Origin: Defluviitaleaceae bacterium | GTDB taxonomy: Bacteria > Bacillota > Clostridia > Lachnospirales > WQUN01 | Reading direction: 5' to 3' | Assembly (NCBI GenBank): GCA_009780185.1 | Contig: WRAN01000010.1 | Location: 70,450-104,390 of the forward strand | Length of the DNA: 33,941 nucleotides | Shown: one piece after another, positions 21,637-30,480 of the stretch | Layout of the letters: each line of letters opens with the position of its first letter | Numbering within the stretch: the first letter of the stretch is position 1 | Program-made: the position numbers and the translations under genes | The notes under the pieces: generated by a model | What the model was told of the DNA's origin: nothing | Database searches by the model: none | What the model saw: only the letters and a program-made list of their open reading frames with translations

Positions 21637-24600
21637 ATGAAAAAAAGCAAAAAGCATGGCAATATCAAAAAGCTGATTGCAATGTTGCTGGTGGTGGTAA
21701 TAGTTATTGCAATCGTGCCTACTCAGGCGACCCAGGTAAGGGGTGCGGAGTTATCGTTGATTTTTGCCCCTGGTGACCCGGTAGAGTTTGAGCGTGGGCA
21801 TTTCCCCGCGAGTTATGAAGCCGCCGTAGGTGACACAGGCCTTATTTTCTACATAAATGTCACGGTCGCGTCACCGAGTGGGCTTACAGTGGGAAGCGGT
21901 ATCGGTATCAGCAGCAACCCAATAAGTGGGATGGCCTTGGGTGTAGCTTCGTCAGCGGTAGTAGCCTCGGCACCCACAAGCTTTACCCTGTGGTGGTATC
22001 AAGATGGTGTGCGGCGTGCTGATATGGGAAACATTGCTGTAGGTGCAGGGTTGGGTTCCACCCGTGGGGAACTGCGCTTTGATACGGTATGGGCTACTGA
22101 TAACGGTGTGTGGACTTTGCGGGCGTATGATGGGCTTGATTTTGTGGAAAGCCTATATAGTCTTGACTTGATAATTTCACCCTTGGGTATAATGCCTCTA
22201 ACCCCTCCTGTATTTGACATCGGCACAGGCACATGGTCGGATGGTGCACCACCCGCAAACTCTCATAATACAACATGGGACGGCACTATCCTTTTTGTAC
22301 AAGACAGTGCCAATATTGGAGTCACAGGTACCAGCAACGCGGCGAGGCATATTATTGTAGGTGCTAATGCAACTGCAAATATAACAATTAATGATTTAAC
22401 TATAACTCTTTTTGCTTCATCGCCACTTCAACTAAACAGTGGCTCAAACTTGACCTTAAACATTGAAGGGGTCAACACACTTGCAGCAATGGGCGGACAA
22501 AATGCTGGCATACGTGTTAACCACGACGCAACATTGATAGTTGAGGGTACTACAGGCAGCCTGACCGCTACAGGCAATATAACTGGCGCCGGTATTGGCG
22601 GCAACGGTCTCATAGGTGGTGCCGGTGGTAATAATGGCACAGTCATTATTAACGGCGGTACCATAAATGCCACAGGTGGGGACTCTAGCGGCGCAGGTAT
22701 CGGCGGTGGTCGCGGTGATTACCCCAATGGTGGTTCAGGCGGTACAATCACTATTAATGGCGGTACAGTAAACGCCACAGGCGGTGCCGGGTCAGGCCCG
22801 ACCGCCGGCGGCGCAGGCCTTGGCGGCGGCGGCAATGGCGGCGCCGGCGGCAATATCACCATTAATGCACCTGCCATTGTAAACGCCATAGGAACCTGGA
22901 ACGCCGCGGGCATCGGCGGTGGGGGTGGCGGCGATAGCGGTACCATCAACATCAGCGGCGGTACCGTTACCGCAGGAAGCCAGTACGGGCCAAGTATCGG
23001 TGCCGGGATTGATGGCGGTGGTGGCAGCGGTGGGACGATAAACACAATCACTGTTACAGGCGGCGACTTCGTTGTCATGGATTCTAACCAACTTACAGAT
23101 ACCCTCATCGCCATAGGCGCAGGCACCGCCACCATACAGGCTGGTGCGGATTTTGACATCACTTCACCAGTGGTGATACCCAATGGTGCAAACATCACAC
23201 TAACAAGTAGCAGCAGCGGGCCGCACACCCTTACACGCGATGTTATAGGCCCACTCTTTGACGTGGATGGCAGTACAACTTCCCTAACACTAAGCAATAT
23301 CACCATAGATGGCGCAAGCGGTAATTTTCCTGATGCTGCCGGTGCGCTTGTAAATGTATGGGGGGGCAATCTAACAATGAACAGCGGCACAACGCTGCAA
23401 AACAATTCACGTGCTTTAGGTTCAGGCGGCGGTGTATTTGTAGGCAATGGTGGCACATTCACCATGCATGGCGGTGAAATTAGCAATAATTCCACTGGCG
23501 CAAACGGCGGCGGCGTAGCATTAGGTGTAAGTGGGAGTAATGGTGGGACTTTCCATATGAATGGCGGCACAATCAGCGGCAATACGGCTAATAGTGGCGG
23601 TGGTGTGTGGATAGTACACACTAGCTCATCATTCACATTAAATAATGGCGTAATACACAGCAATACCGCTGTTGCCGGCGGCGGCATAACGATACTAGAC
23701 GGGATAGGCACCATGAGTGATGGGGCAGTCAGTGGCAATACAACTACCAGTGCTACCCCTTCCGACAATGTCACTATTGACGTAGGCCCTGGCGGCATAT
23801 TCCATCTAAACGGTGGTGTTGTACAATGTATAGGGGTATCAATTGTCAATGTAATACGCGGCACATTTAACCACAACCTAGGCGGCTCGGATAATGGTAT
23901 TGTTATTGCATGGAATGGCACAACCTCTGCAACCCACGTTACAGGTAGCGCCACAGACCTTGTAGTTTCGCCTACAGGCTCGGCATCATGGGGTTTGTCT
24001 GGCAGCACAAGCGGCATTTCTTATAACTATAACGGCAATACAGGGTTTATCCCGGTTAGTGGGGTTACAGTGACTGGAGCAACCTCTATCACTAGCGGCG
24101 CAATTACCGTCACAACCCCAGCACGCAATGCTTCTGTAGCAAGTACCGCGGCTACTCTTGCCAACACAACGGCAAGCGCAATCACATGGACTCATGGCAG
24201 CGGAACGGCGGCAGGCGCAAACTTTGGGCCGAGCAGAGTATATACAGCCGAGTTTACATTGACGACATCCACTGGGTTCGACTTCAACGGCCTTGCGGCA
24301 GACACCTTAACCGTTATCGGTGCTACATCGGTCATACATTCTGCCGTTACTACAGGCACCACCGTCACCGTGACAGCGGTTTTTCCGGCAACAGCGGCAG
24401 CTCCGCCTCCATCCGGTGGCACAACAACGCCGCCAACTGGCGATACCCATGATACAACCGAAAACCAAACCCCAAGGCCCAGCCCCAGTCCTAGCCCAAC
24501 CTCAAGACCGACTCCAACCCCGGGCCCGGCCCTTCCAAACGTGCGGGTAGAACTATCACAAGGCCTAACATCAGAATTACAGACGCTTCTGGGCGATAGC

Positions 24601-25311
24601 TTCAACGATCTCAACATCAATATCGAAACTTCTGCCTCAGCCTCCACTAGCAGCTTTGTAATAGCGGATATCTCCTTCTCGGTTGCCAATCATAGCCTAA
24701 ACAACACCCTCACCAGCCAACTACCCAGCATACTACAGGCGCCGGACGCATACTACACCATCCACGCGGACCTATTGGGCTTTGTAGATGGCGGAGTCAA
24801 CCACCACCGGATAGTAGCCTTTCACGATGACACAATCATAGGCGGCGGTATCAGCAGCCGCAATATGGTTTTCTCGGTCAACACTCGTAATCTGGGCGAG
24901 TTTACTGTTTCCTATGTAGCCAATCTAAGGCGGCTGGTGCTATCTCTGGATTCCTTCACAATAACAGACCTGGCAGGCAACGTCCCAGATCATACAATGG
25001 ACATTCGCCCGATAATCCTAAACAACCGCGCCCTAGTCCCACTTCGCTTTATAGCCGAAGTACTGGGCGCAGAAGTAGACTGGACAAACGCCACATCCGG
25101 CAGGCCATTAACCGTCCACCTAAATCTAAACGGCCAAACCCTAAACATACCCATAGGTGAAATAACACCACAGCTTTCATCTTTGGGTATGGATGTACCC
25201 GCTCAGATAATAGATGGACGCACAATGGTCCCGCTGCGGTTTATAAGTGAGTTTTTTGGCGCAGTGGTTACATGGGATGGGGATACACGAGGTATTGAGA
25301 TAATTAGTTAA
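21637..25311 (+). CDS. large secreted glycine-rich beta-helix surface protein with C-terminal CuAO_N domain
   Basis: The 1224-residue protein has a Sec signal peptide (basic KKSKKHGNIKK, hydrophobic core, cleavage near residue 38) and AAGGAGAGG before the ATG. After an N-terminal beta domain (40-185), residues of about 300-480 form Gly-rich repeats built on GTITINGGTVNATGG and AGIGGG. Residues of about 580-710 form a second run with GGGVFV, GGEISNNS and GGTISGNT units, a right-handed beta-helix pattern. A Thr/Pro/Ser linker lies near 920-965. The C-terminus (about 1105-1224) is a CuAO_N-like domain with paired (V)PLRFIAE / VPLRFISE motifs. No LPxTG sorting signal or SLH domain is visible, so the CuAO_N domain may anchor it to the wall. 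Probably adhesion or carbohydrate binding. Confidence 0.85.
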   Translation: MKKSKKHGNIKKLIAMLLVVVIVIAIVPTQATQVRGAELSLIFAPGDPVEFERGHFPASYEAAVGDTGLIFYINVTVASPSGLTVGSGIGISSNPISGMALGVASSAVVASAPTSFTLWWYQDGVRRADMGNIAVGAGLGSTRGELRFDTVWATDNGVWTLRAYDGLDFVESLYSLDLIISPLGIMPLTPPVFDIGTGTWSDGAPPANSHNTTWDGTILFVQDSANIGVTGTSNAARHIIVGANATANITINDLTITLFASSPLQLNSGSNLTLNIEGVNTLAAMGGQNAGIRVNHDATLIVEGTTGSLTATGNITGAGIGGNGLIGGAGGNNGTVIINGGTINATGGDSSGAGIGGGRGDYPNGGSGGTITINGGTVNATGGAGSGPTAGGAGLGGGGNGGAGGNITINAPAIVNAIGTWNAAGIGGGGGGDSGTINISGGTVTAGSQYGPSIGAGIDGGGGSGGTINTITVTGGDFVVMDSNQLTDTLIAIGAGTATIQAGADFDITSPVVIPNGANITLTSSSSGPHTLTRDVIGPLFDVDGSTTSLTLSNITIDGASGNFPDAAGALVNVWGGNLTMNSGTTLQNNSRALGSGGGVFVGNGGTFTMHGGEISNNSTGANGGGVALGVSGSNGGTFHMNGGTISGNTANSGGGVWIVHTSSSFTLNNGVIHSNTAVAGGGITILDGIGTMSDGAVSGNTTTSATPSDNVTIDVGPGGIFHLNGGVVQCIGVSIVNVIRGTFNHNLGGSDNGIVIAWNGTTSATHVTGSATDLVVSPTGSASWGLSGSTSGISYNYNGNTGFIPVSGVTVTGATSITSGAITVTTPARNASVASTAATLANTTASAITWTHGSGTAAGANFGPSRVYTAEFTLTTSTGFDFNGLAADTLTVIGATSVIHSAVTTGTTVTVTAVFPATAAAPPPSGGTTTPPTGDTHDTTENQTPRPSPSPSPTSRPTPTPGPALPNVRVELSQGLTSELQTLLGDSFNDLNINIETSASASTSSFVIADISFSVANHSLNNTLTSQLPSILQAPDAYYTIHADLLGFVDGGVNHHRIVAFHDDTIIGGGISSRNMVFSVNTRNLGEFTVSYVANLRRLVLSLDSFTITDLAGNVPDHTMDIRPIILNNRALVPLRFIAEVLGAEVDWTNATSGRPLTVHLNLNGQTLNIPIGEITPQLSSLGMDVPAQIIDGRTMVPLRFISEFFGAVVTWDGDTRGIEIIS

Positions 25312-25314
25312 ATA

Positions 25315-25363
25315 TAAAAGCCGCCATTGTTGGATGATGAAATTCCCACAATGGCGGCTTTTG
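25315..25363. terminator. intrinsic terminator after surface-protein gene
   Basis: AAAAGCCGCCATTGT (25316-25330) and ACAATGGCGGCTTTT (25348-25362) form a perfect 15-bp stem with A-run before and T-run within the 3' arm, so it can work in both directions. Confidence 0.85.
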
Positions 25364-25484
25364 AAATATCACTCCAATGTGCAAGCTCCAATATTGTTGT
25401 AATACTGCATAAATTATGCTATTTTAACTACGATATTGTCGTTTGCTGTTTAAACAAAAGAGAACTGAAAAGGGAGTGTTACAT

Positions 25485-26582
25485 ATGAAGCGAATAAAGC
25501 AGCTAAAGAAAATGAAACAACTGAAGAAAATAAAACAACTATGTACGGTTTTTGTAGTAATCATGAGTATAGCAGCCGCTATTATAAGCCCCTCGCGCAC
25601 TATGGCGGTTACTCCTATCAGGCTTGTAATCAATGGGCAAGCTGTCACTGACATGCCAATGCCCCCGATAATCCAGCAAGACAGGACCCTGGTACCGGCT
25701 CGGGCAGTTTTCCAAACGGGACTTGGTGCGGAGGTAGAATGGCAGGGGGCCACGCGAACTGTCAATATTACGTATGGCGAAACACATATATCTCTCACGA
25801 TTGGAAGCAGGATTATCACTGTAAATGGACATCATTCAGAAATGCCCATTCCGGCGCAGATTATAAATGACAACACAATGATTCCGCTTAGAGCCGTGGC
25901 CGAAAATTTGGGATTTGAAGTTGATTTTAGAGATCGTATCGTTTTTATCAACTCTCCAGCAGATTCCACAGAGCCTATAGCTCCAGAGCCTACTCCTACC
26001 CCCACGCCCCCACAGGGAAGCGGTTCCCGTGTTGTGGTGATAGACCCTGGGCATGGCGGGCGCCCTGGTGCGGTTTATGACGATGTACGGGCGGCAGATC
26101 TTAACCTGGCAATAGCGGAAAAGCTGATTCAGTTAATACAAGAATGTGGTTATATGACTGCCTATACTACGCGTACCGCTGATTACATTGTAAGTTTGTA
26201 CGACCGTGCCCAGTTTGCCAATGAATATGGAAATATAATGGTTACCATTCATCATAATGCATGGCATACTCCATATATAAACGGAGTAGAGACATTCTAC
26301 CTTCCGAACGAATTTGACGATTTGCGTCCATTAACAAGTCAAAATTTGGCCAGAATTATACAAAGACAGGTGATTGACCACACAGGCCGCAATTGCAGAG
26401 GCTCAAGAACCGCCGAGTTTGCAATTCTTAGGTATTCTGAAATCCCAACGGTTTTAATTGAAGTAGGTTTTATGAGTAATCCCCAGGAATTTGCCACTTT
26501 GACTACAGCCGAGTACCAATTATGGGTTGCTCAGGCTATCTTTGAAGGTTTGCTGGAAGCATTTTTATTGTACGCACCATAA
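25485..26582 (+). CDS. N-acetylmuramoyl-L-alanine amidase (Amidase_3) with CuAO_N domain
   Basis: The 365-residue protein starts at ATG 25485, with AGGGAG 9 bases upstream. A strongly basic, repeated KQLKKMKQLKKIKQL stretch precedes the hydrophobic signal sequence (about 18-40). A CuAO_N domain spans about 45-160 with VPARAVFQTGLGAEVEW and IPLRAVAENLGFEVDF. A TPTPTPP linker follows, then the zinc amidase domain (about 182-365): VIDPGHGG, TIHHNA with the second His ligand, and the catalytic Glu in LIEVGFMSNPQE. The expected zinc-binding Glu (family pattern EKDxNL) is Ala here (RAADLNL). It should cleave the MurNAc-L-Ala bond of peptidoglycan, with possibly altered metal binding. Confidence 0.88.
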   Translation: MKRIKQLKKMKQLKKIKQLCTVFVVIMSIAAAIISPSRTMAVTPIRLVINGQAVTDMPMPPIIQQDRTLVPARAVFQTGLGAEVEWQGATRTVNITYGETHISLTIGSRIITVNGHHSEMPIPAQIINDNTMIPLRAVAENLGFEVDFRDRIVFINSPADSTEPIAPEPTPTPTPPQGSGSRVVVIDPGHGGRPGAVYDDVRAADLNLAIAEKLIQLIQECGYMTAYTTRTADYIVSLYDRAQFANEYGNIMVTIHHNAWHTPYINGVETFYLPNEFDDLRPLTSQNLARIIQRQVIDHTGRNCRGSRTAEFAILRYSEIPTVLIEVGFMSNPQEFATLTTAEYQLWVAQAIFEGLLEAFLLYAP

Positions 26583-26607
26583 ACTTATTAGTTGAAAATG
26601 TATAACC

Positions 26608-27171
26608 CTACAATTCTTCTTCTATCCTTATTATGCCTTTGCGCTCTATGGCAGCTATAAGCAAATCGAACCCAACAAAGTGCTCTTCGGCCTCCAAGAG
26701 TGTTTCTGTTTCTGTATAAAGTATTAAAATTAAGTTTCCCATTCTTCTACTAAACCTGGCACGAGTGATGTCCCTAAAGGTAAATGTGAACTCAGGATAA
26801 AACAGTTCTTTATGCCTAAGTTCGTCGTTGTGTATATTTGTTTTGAAGGACATGTAATAGATAGCTCCATATATGAGATATATAGTTAGTGCGATTGAAA
26901 CGAAAAAAAGCGCCCATAGCAACCACAATACCCATGAAAAGATAGTAACCCTATGGGCAATGAATAAGATTAAAGATGCAAATGAACCGGATATAAATAT
27001 TAGAATGGCTAACGCCGCCAAAGATAAGCCTGGCGTGAAAACAATAAAATTATCTTCATTTATGATTCTTCCTTCATTAGGATTACCATGTGACGCGGAA
27101 ATGAAGACCAGTATAATACTGACAATAGCAGTGATGACAAAAACCAATTGTGATATATTTGATAGTTGCAA
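26608..27171 (-). CDS. membrane protein with C-terminal PH-like domain, unknown function
   Basis: The 187-residue protein has three hydrophobic segments (about 8-27, 47-75, 78-107) and a cytoplasmic C-terminal part of about 75 residues. That part begins FTFRDITRARF and continues through a beta pattern to a final helix, resembling bacterial PH-like domains of small membrane proteins. A TTG start (27171) is proposed since GAGGT lies 4-5 bases upstream and no ATG occurs in the N-terminus. It follows yifB by 39 bases on the same strand and may be co-transcribed. Function unknown; low-level membrane-associated role inferred only. Confidence 0.65.
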   Translation of the reverse strand: MQLSNISQLVFVITAIVSIILVFISASHGNPNEGRIINEDNFIVFTPGLSLAALAILIFISGSFASLILFIAHRVTIFSWVLWLLWALFFVSIALTIYLIYGAIYYMSFKTNIHNDELRHKELFYPEFTFTFRDITRARFSRRMGNLILILYTETETLLEAEEHFVGFDLLIAAIERKGIIRIEEEL

Positions 27172-27210
27172 AAGACCTCACGCTCCTTTATTTATTGCCC
27201 TTGATACTGC

Positions 27211-28731
27211 TTACCAGTACTTCCTATCCAGGCCGCGGTATGATATGGCTTCGGTTATATGCATTACGTTGATGTTTTCTTCCCCTGCTAAGTCGGCAAT
27301 TGTGCGGGATATCTTTAGTATTTTGTGGTAGGCTCTAGCGCTTAGGTTCATTCTGTCGAAGGCTTGTTGTAATAGCGTTTTTTCATTTGCACCCAGCATG
27401 CAATACTTGTCTATCAGGGGCGCGGTCATGTGGGCATTTACCTTTACTGGTTCGTTTTTGAAGCGGATTTCCTGACACTTACGGGCTTGTAAGACTCGTT
27501 TTCTTATTTCTTGTGAAGTTTCTGCCGGTGCGCCGCTTAGGGCATCGTAGTCTACAGATACTACCTCGCATTGTATGTCAAGGCGGTCTAGCAGTGGGCC
27601 GCTTACTCGGCTTAGATAACGGTCAACTTCGTGCTGGCTGCAGCGGCATTTTGCGGTGCCGTAGTAACCACAAGAGCAGGGGTTCATAGATGCTAATAAT
27701 AAAAAGGCGCTGGGATATGTGCATACGCCAGAAGCCCTTGAGACGGTTATTTTACCGTCTTCTAAGGGTTGACGCAGTATTTCCAGTGCCTTTTTTTGAA
27801 ATTCTGTAAGTTCGTCTAGGAATAAAACTCCGTTGTGGGCTAGGCTTATCTCCCCAGGCTTTGGGACGCGTCCACCGCCGGCTAGGGACATGAAGGAGGC
27901 TGTGTGATGTGGTGCCCGGAAGGGTCTATTGGTTATTAGCTGACATTTGTTGCCTAAAAGCCCTGCTATGCTGTAGATTTTGGTTATTTCCAGGCTTTCC
28001 TCAAAATCCAAATCGGGCATAATTGTGGGCATACGGGTTGCCAGCATGGTCTTACCTGCCCCCGGCGGGCCTACCATTAGTAGATTGTGATAACCTGCGG
28101 CTGCTACTTCCAGTGCGCGTTTTACCCCCATTTGGCCTTTTACATCTGCAAAGTCGGCTAGGTGGGTTGCGGCATTTTCACGGAAAATGGCCTGGATATC
28201 TACGGATACGGGGGTGATAGGCTCGCCTCCAAAGTGGTTTACCAGTTGGATAATATTTGTTACCGGATATACCGTTACTCCATCTACCAATGCGGCTTCC
28301 TCAGCATTGGCTTCGGGGACGAAGCAGGAGGTGAGTCCTGCATCTCGTGCCGCCAATATCATAGGAAGTACCCCGGCTACAGGCCTAACAGCTCCGTCTA
28401 GAGACAGCTCTCCGGTAAAAAATGATTCTTGGGAAGCAGTATCGGGTATCATTTTTGTTCCTATTAAAATGCCAATAGCTATAGGTAGGTCAAAAGCCGG
28501 GCCAGATTTGCGGATATCAGCCGGGGCAAGGTTTACGGTTATACGATTCACCGGGAACTTAAAGCCGGTATTGCGTATGGCGGTACGTACCCGGTCGCGG
28601 GATTCCTTTACCGCTGAGTCCGGTAGCCCAACTATATCAAAGGCGGGTATGCCGTGGGCTAGGTCTACTTCTACGTCTACTAGATATCCGTCAATTCCTA
28701 TTACTGCGCCGCTTATTGCTTTTGATAACAT
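27211..28731 (-). CDS. yifB: YifB/ComM family Mg-chelatase-like AAA+ ATPase
   Basis: ATG 28731 (506 residues), preceded by AAGGGGGA, gives the family-typical start MLSKAISGAVIGIDGYLVDVE. The N-terminal Lon-like domain (1-170) is followed by the AAA+ core with Walker A GPPGAGKTM near residue 220, Walker B VLFLDELTEF, a MNPCSCGYYG Cys cluster and the CRCS..Q pair. The C-terminal Mg-chelatase-type domain has NLSARAYHKILKISRTIADL. ComM of Haemophilus/Vibrio is a hexameric helicase that promotes branch migration during natural transformation; in Clostridia the role is less clear. The gene is separated from the kinase upstream by a structured region with a terminator at 28784-28817. Confidence 0.95.
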   Translation of the reverse strand: MLSKAISGAVIGIDGYLVDVEVDLAHGIPAFDIVGLPDSAVKESRDRVRTAIRNTGFKFPVNRITVNLAPADIRKSGPAFDLPIAIGILIGTKMIPDTASQESFFTGELSLDGAVRPVAGVLPMILAARDAGLTSCFVPEANAEEAALVDGVTVYPVTNIIQLVNHFGGEPITPVSVDIQAIFRENAATHLADFADVKGQMGVKRALEVAAAGYHNLLMVGPPGAGKTMLATRMPTIMPDLDFEESLEITKIYSIAGLLGNKCQLITNRPFRAPHHTASFMSLAGGGRVPKPGEISLAHNGVLFLDELTEFQKKALEILRQPLEDGKITVSRASGVCTYPSAFLLLASMNPCSCGYYGTAKCRCSQHEVDRYLSRVSGPLLDRLDIQCEVVSVDYDALSGAPAETSQEIRKRVLQARKCQEIRFKNEPVKVNAHMTAPLIDKYCMLGANEKTLLQQAFDRMNLSARAYHKILKISRTIADLAGEENINVMHITEAISYRGLDRKYW

Positions 28732-28783
28732 GATGTTCCCCCTTATACCGATTCCAATTAAAATCCTAATATAATATATAAAC

Positions 28784-28817
28784 AAAAAACGCCCAATGCA
28801 CAAGGTGCAAAGAGCGC
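28784..28817 (-). terminator. minus-strand intrinsic terminator between kinase and yifB
   Basis: On the minus strand a 12-pair stem (28816-28805 with 28801-28790, one G-U and a two-base internal mismatch) closes a 3-base loop and is followed by six T (28789-28784). The G-U pair and T-run fit the minus strand better than the plus strand. Confidence 0.7.
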
Positions 28818-28955
28818 TTTTTGATACTGCCCCATGGGGTATAAATAATACGCGTCCATAAGCTATAAGCCGTGAGGATTTGTATCTATGTCGTGGTGAG
28901 TTGCTTGCGATTTCGTATGGCTTATTCTACATGGGATTTGGGTTTTGCGGGTTAC
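28784..28955 (-). ncRNA. candidate structured non-coding RNA upstream of yifB
   Basis: The roughly 170-base minus-strand region runs from the promoter near the kinase stop to the terminator at 28784 and has no coding potential. Long-range pairing is visible: CCCATG (28935-28930) with CATGGG (28838-28833), and AATAAGCC (28926-28919) with GGCTTAT (28871-28865). Together they form an extended rod with an internal bubble. Size and rod-with-bubble shape recall 6S-type RNA, but this is a shape argument only and no conserved primary motif was recognised. It could equally be the kinase 3' UTR. Confidence 0.35.
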
Positions 28956-28961
28956 GGTATA

Positions 28962-28990
28962 ATTACAATACCGACAAAAGGGGTTTACAA
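28962..28990 (-). promoter_or_regulatory. possible minus-strand promoter downstream of the kinase gene
   Basis: TTGTAA (28990-28985), 17 bases, TGTAAT (28967-28962) on the minus strand, reading into the structured region before yifB. It overlaps three TTACA direct repeats (28985-29011 on the plus strand). Confidence 0.4.
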
Positions 28991-29011
28991 GATGGTTACA
29001 TATAGGTTACA
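28983..29011 (+). repeat. three direct repeats (TTACA, 11-bp period), OmpR-type box candidate
   Basis: GTTTACA and two copies of GTTACA place TTACA at 28985, 28996 and 29007, exactly 11 bp apart. The last copy lies inside the stop end of the kinase gene. The period matches tandem binding by OmpR/PhoB-family regulators. Confidence 0.5.
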
Positions 29012-30425
29012 AGCTTTCTTCTTCAACTGTGGTTAGAGTGAAGGCGAAGGTGCTTCCCTTTTTTGGGATGCTTTCTAAAGTAATAGCTTCTCCGTGGGCG
29101 CGAATAAATTCTTTTACTATAGAAAGGCCAAGGCCGCTGCCTTTATCTTCATTCCGAGACTGATCTCCTTTAAAGAAGCGGTCAAAGACGTTGAGCTGTT
29201 CTTCTTTTGTCATGCCGCAGCCGTTGTCTTTTATTGAAACTTGTATTTTTTTACCTTTGTTAGTGGTTTCTATGGTTATTTCTCCTACTATTGGAGTAAA
29301 TTTTATCGCATTGTCCAGTAGGTTATATAGGCAGCGCTGGATTATATCTTTATCTGCATAGACCATATCGGCTTGATTGGCAAAGCGGCTGGTTACGGTT
29401 ATTTGCTTTTGGATGACTCGTTCTTCGAAGCCCATTATCGTGGTTCTTATTAGCTCGTTGATATTAAAATGAGTTAGCTCTAGTTTAAATTCTTTATCTT
29501 GTATACGATGAATATCTAGCAGGTCATTGGATAGTTTTATCAGGCGCTTGGTTTCTGTTAATGCAATGTCTAGGTAGTACTCATGTTTTTCGCGGGGGGC
29601 AGTTCCATCTTTTATCGCCTTCATGAAGCCCAGCATGGAGGTTAGAGGGGTACGGATGTCGTGAGATATGTTGGATATAAAAGCGCGACGGATTTGTTCC
29701 TGATTGTATAGGCTTTCTGCCATCGTGTTAAACTGTGTGGCTAGTTGGCCTATTTCGTCCTTTGTTTTGACGGGTATACGGTTTTCGAATACGCCTCCTG
29801 CTATGACTTTGGCGGCTTTATTCATCTGTCTTATGGGGCGTATTACGGTTTCGCTTGAAAAATAGATAAGGATAGATGCCAGTAGAGCGGCTAGGATTAG
29901 GCTTATTATTGTTATCTGATACATGCTGGAGATTGCTGCTTCTAGCTCTGCCATGGAGACGCTTACCAGTACTGCCCCAATAACTCTATTGGCGAAGACA
30001 ATAGGATGGCCGGCTATAAGCAGTGATTCTCCCCCTTCGGCTTGAAAGCTTCCCTGGGGGATGATGATGGATTCTCCTTCCATTATAGGCTCCAGACATT
30101 CTATTGGTGGTATGCTTCCTCCTGGCAGCCCGGAAAACAAAACCCTAAAGTCTGAATAGATAATCACTACAGATGCGCCGAGTAAATCGCTTAGGTTTTC
30201 GATTTGGGTTACCAAGGGGTCTAGATTAATATCTCCGTGGAGATATACATTAATGAACACTGTCTCTACAGAACGGGCTACACGCTGGGCTGAGTCTGTG
30301 AGAGAATCTTTGCGTTGGTTAGTCATATAGCCGCTTATGGCTTGAGTTAGTACAATTGCCAGGAATGTAATGCTGATTACCAATATCCCCAACGACAGTA
30401 GAAGCTGTTTTGCAAATAGTCGCAT
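29007..30425 (-). CDS. sensor histidine kinase with HAMP domain, no adjacent regulator
   Basis: The 472-residue protein has an N-terminal membrane segment (about 8-30), an extracytoplasmic domain of about 135 residues resembling a single-Cache/PAS-like sensor, and a second membrane segment near 168-190. A HAMP domain follows (about 192-245, ending MAESLYNQE). The H-box is SNISHDIRTPLTSMLGF with His at residue 255. The ATPase domain carries NLLDNAIKFT, IKDNGCGM, VFDRFFKGD and GSGLGLSIVKEF. It is a complete class I kinase of the WalK/PhoR/ResE type. AGGTGAT precedes the ATG. No response regulator gene flanks it within the window, so it is an orphan or its partner is encoded elsewhere. Confidence 0.93.
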   Translation of the reverse strand: MRLFAKQLLLSLGILVISITFLAIVLTQAISGYMTNQRKDSLTDSAQRVARSVETVFINVYLHGDINLDPLVTQIENLSDLLGASVVIIYSDFRVLFSGLPGGSIPPIECLEPIMEGESIIIPQGSFQAEGGESLLIAGHPIVFANRVIGAVLVSVSMAELEAAISSMYQITIISLILAALLASILIYFSSETVIRPIRQMNKAAKVIAGGVFENRIPVKTKDEIGQLATQFNTMAESLYNQEQIRRAFISNISHDIRTPLTSMLGFMKAIKDGTAPREKHEYYLDIALTETKRLIKLSNDLLDIHRIQDKEFKLELTHFNINELIRTTIMGFEERVIQKQITVTSRFANQADMVYADKDIIQRCLYNLLDNAIKFTPIVGEITIETTNKGKKIQVSIKDNGCGMTKEEQLNVFDRFFKGDQSRNEDKGSGLGLSIVKEFIRAHGEAITLESIPKKGSTFAFTLTTVEEESL

Positions 30426-30480
30426 AAAATCACCTGTTTCTTATAATCTGTAGTCTGAATCTCAATTTCAAACGAAATCG

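Noticed and set aside
22719..24017. 432-codon open frame on the minus strand opposite the surface-protein gene
   Set aside because: It is a Pro/Ala/Thr-rich mirror of the Gly-rich repeats, has no ribosome binding site, and the plus strand has a signal peptide and recognisable domains.
24192..24689. 165-codon minus-strand frame with a GLEVGLGLGLGLGV stretch
   Set aside because: It is the complement of the Pro/Ser/Thr linker of the surface protein, not an independent gene.
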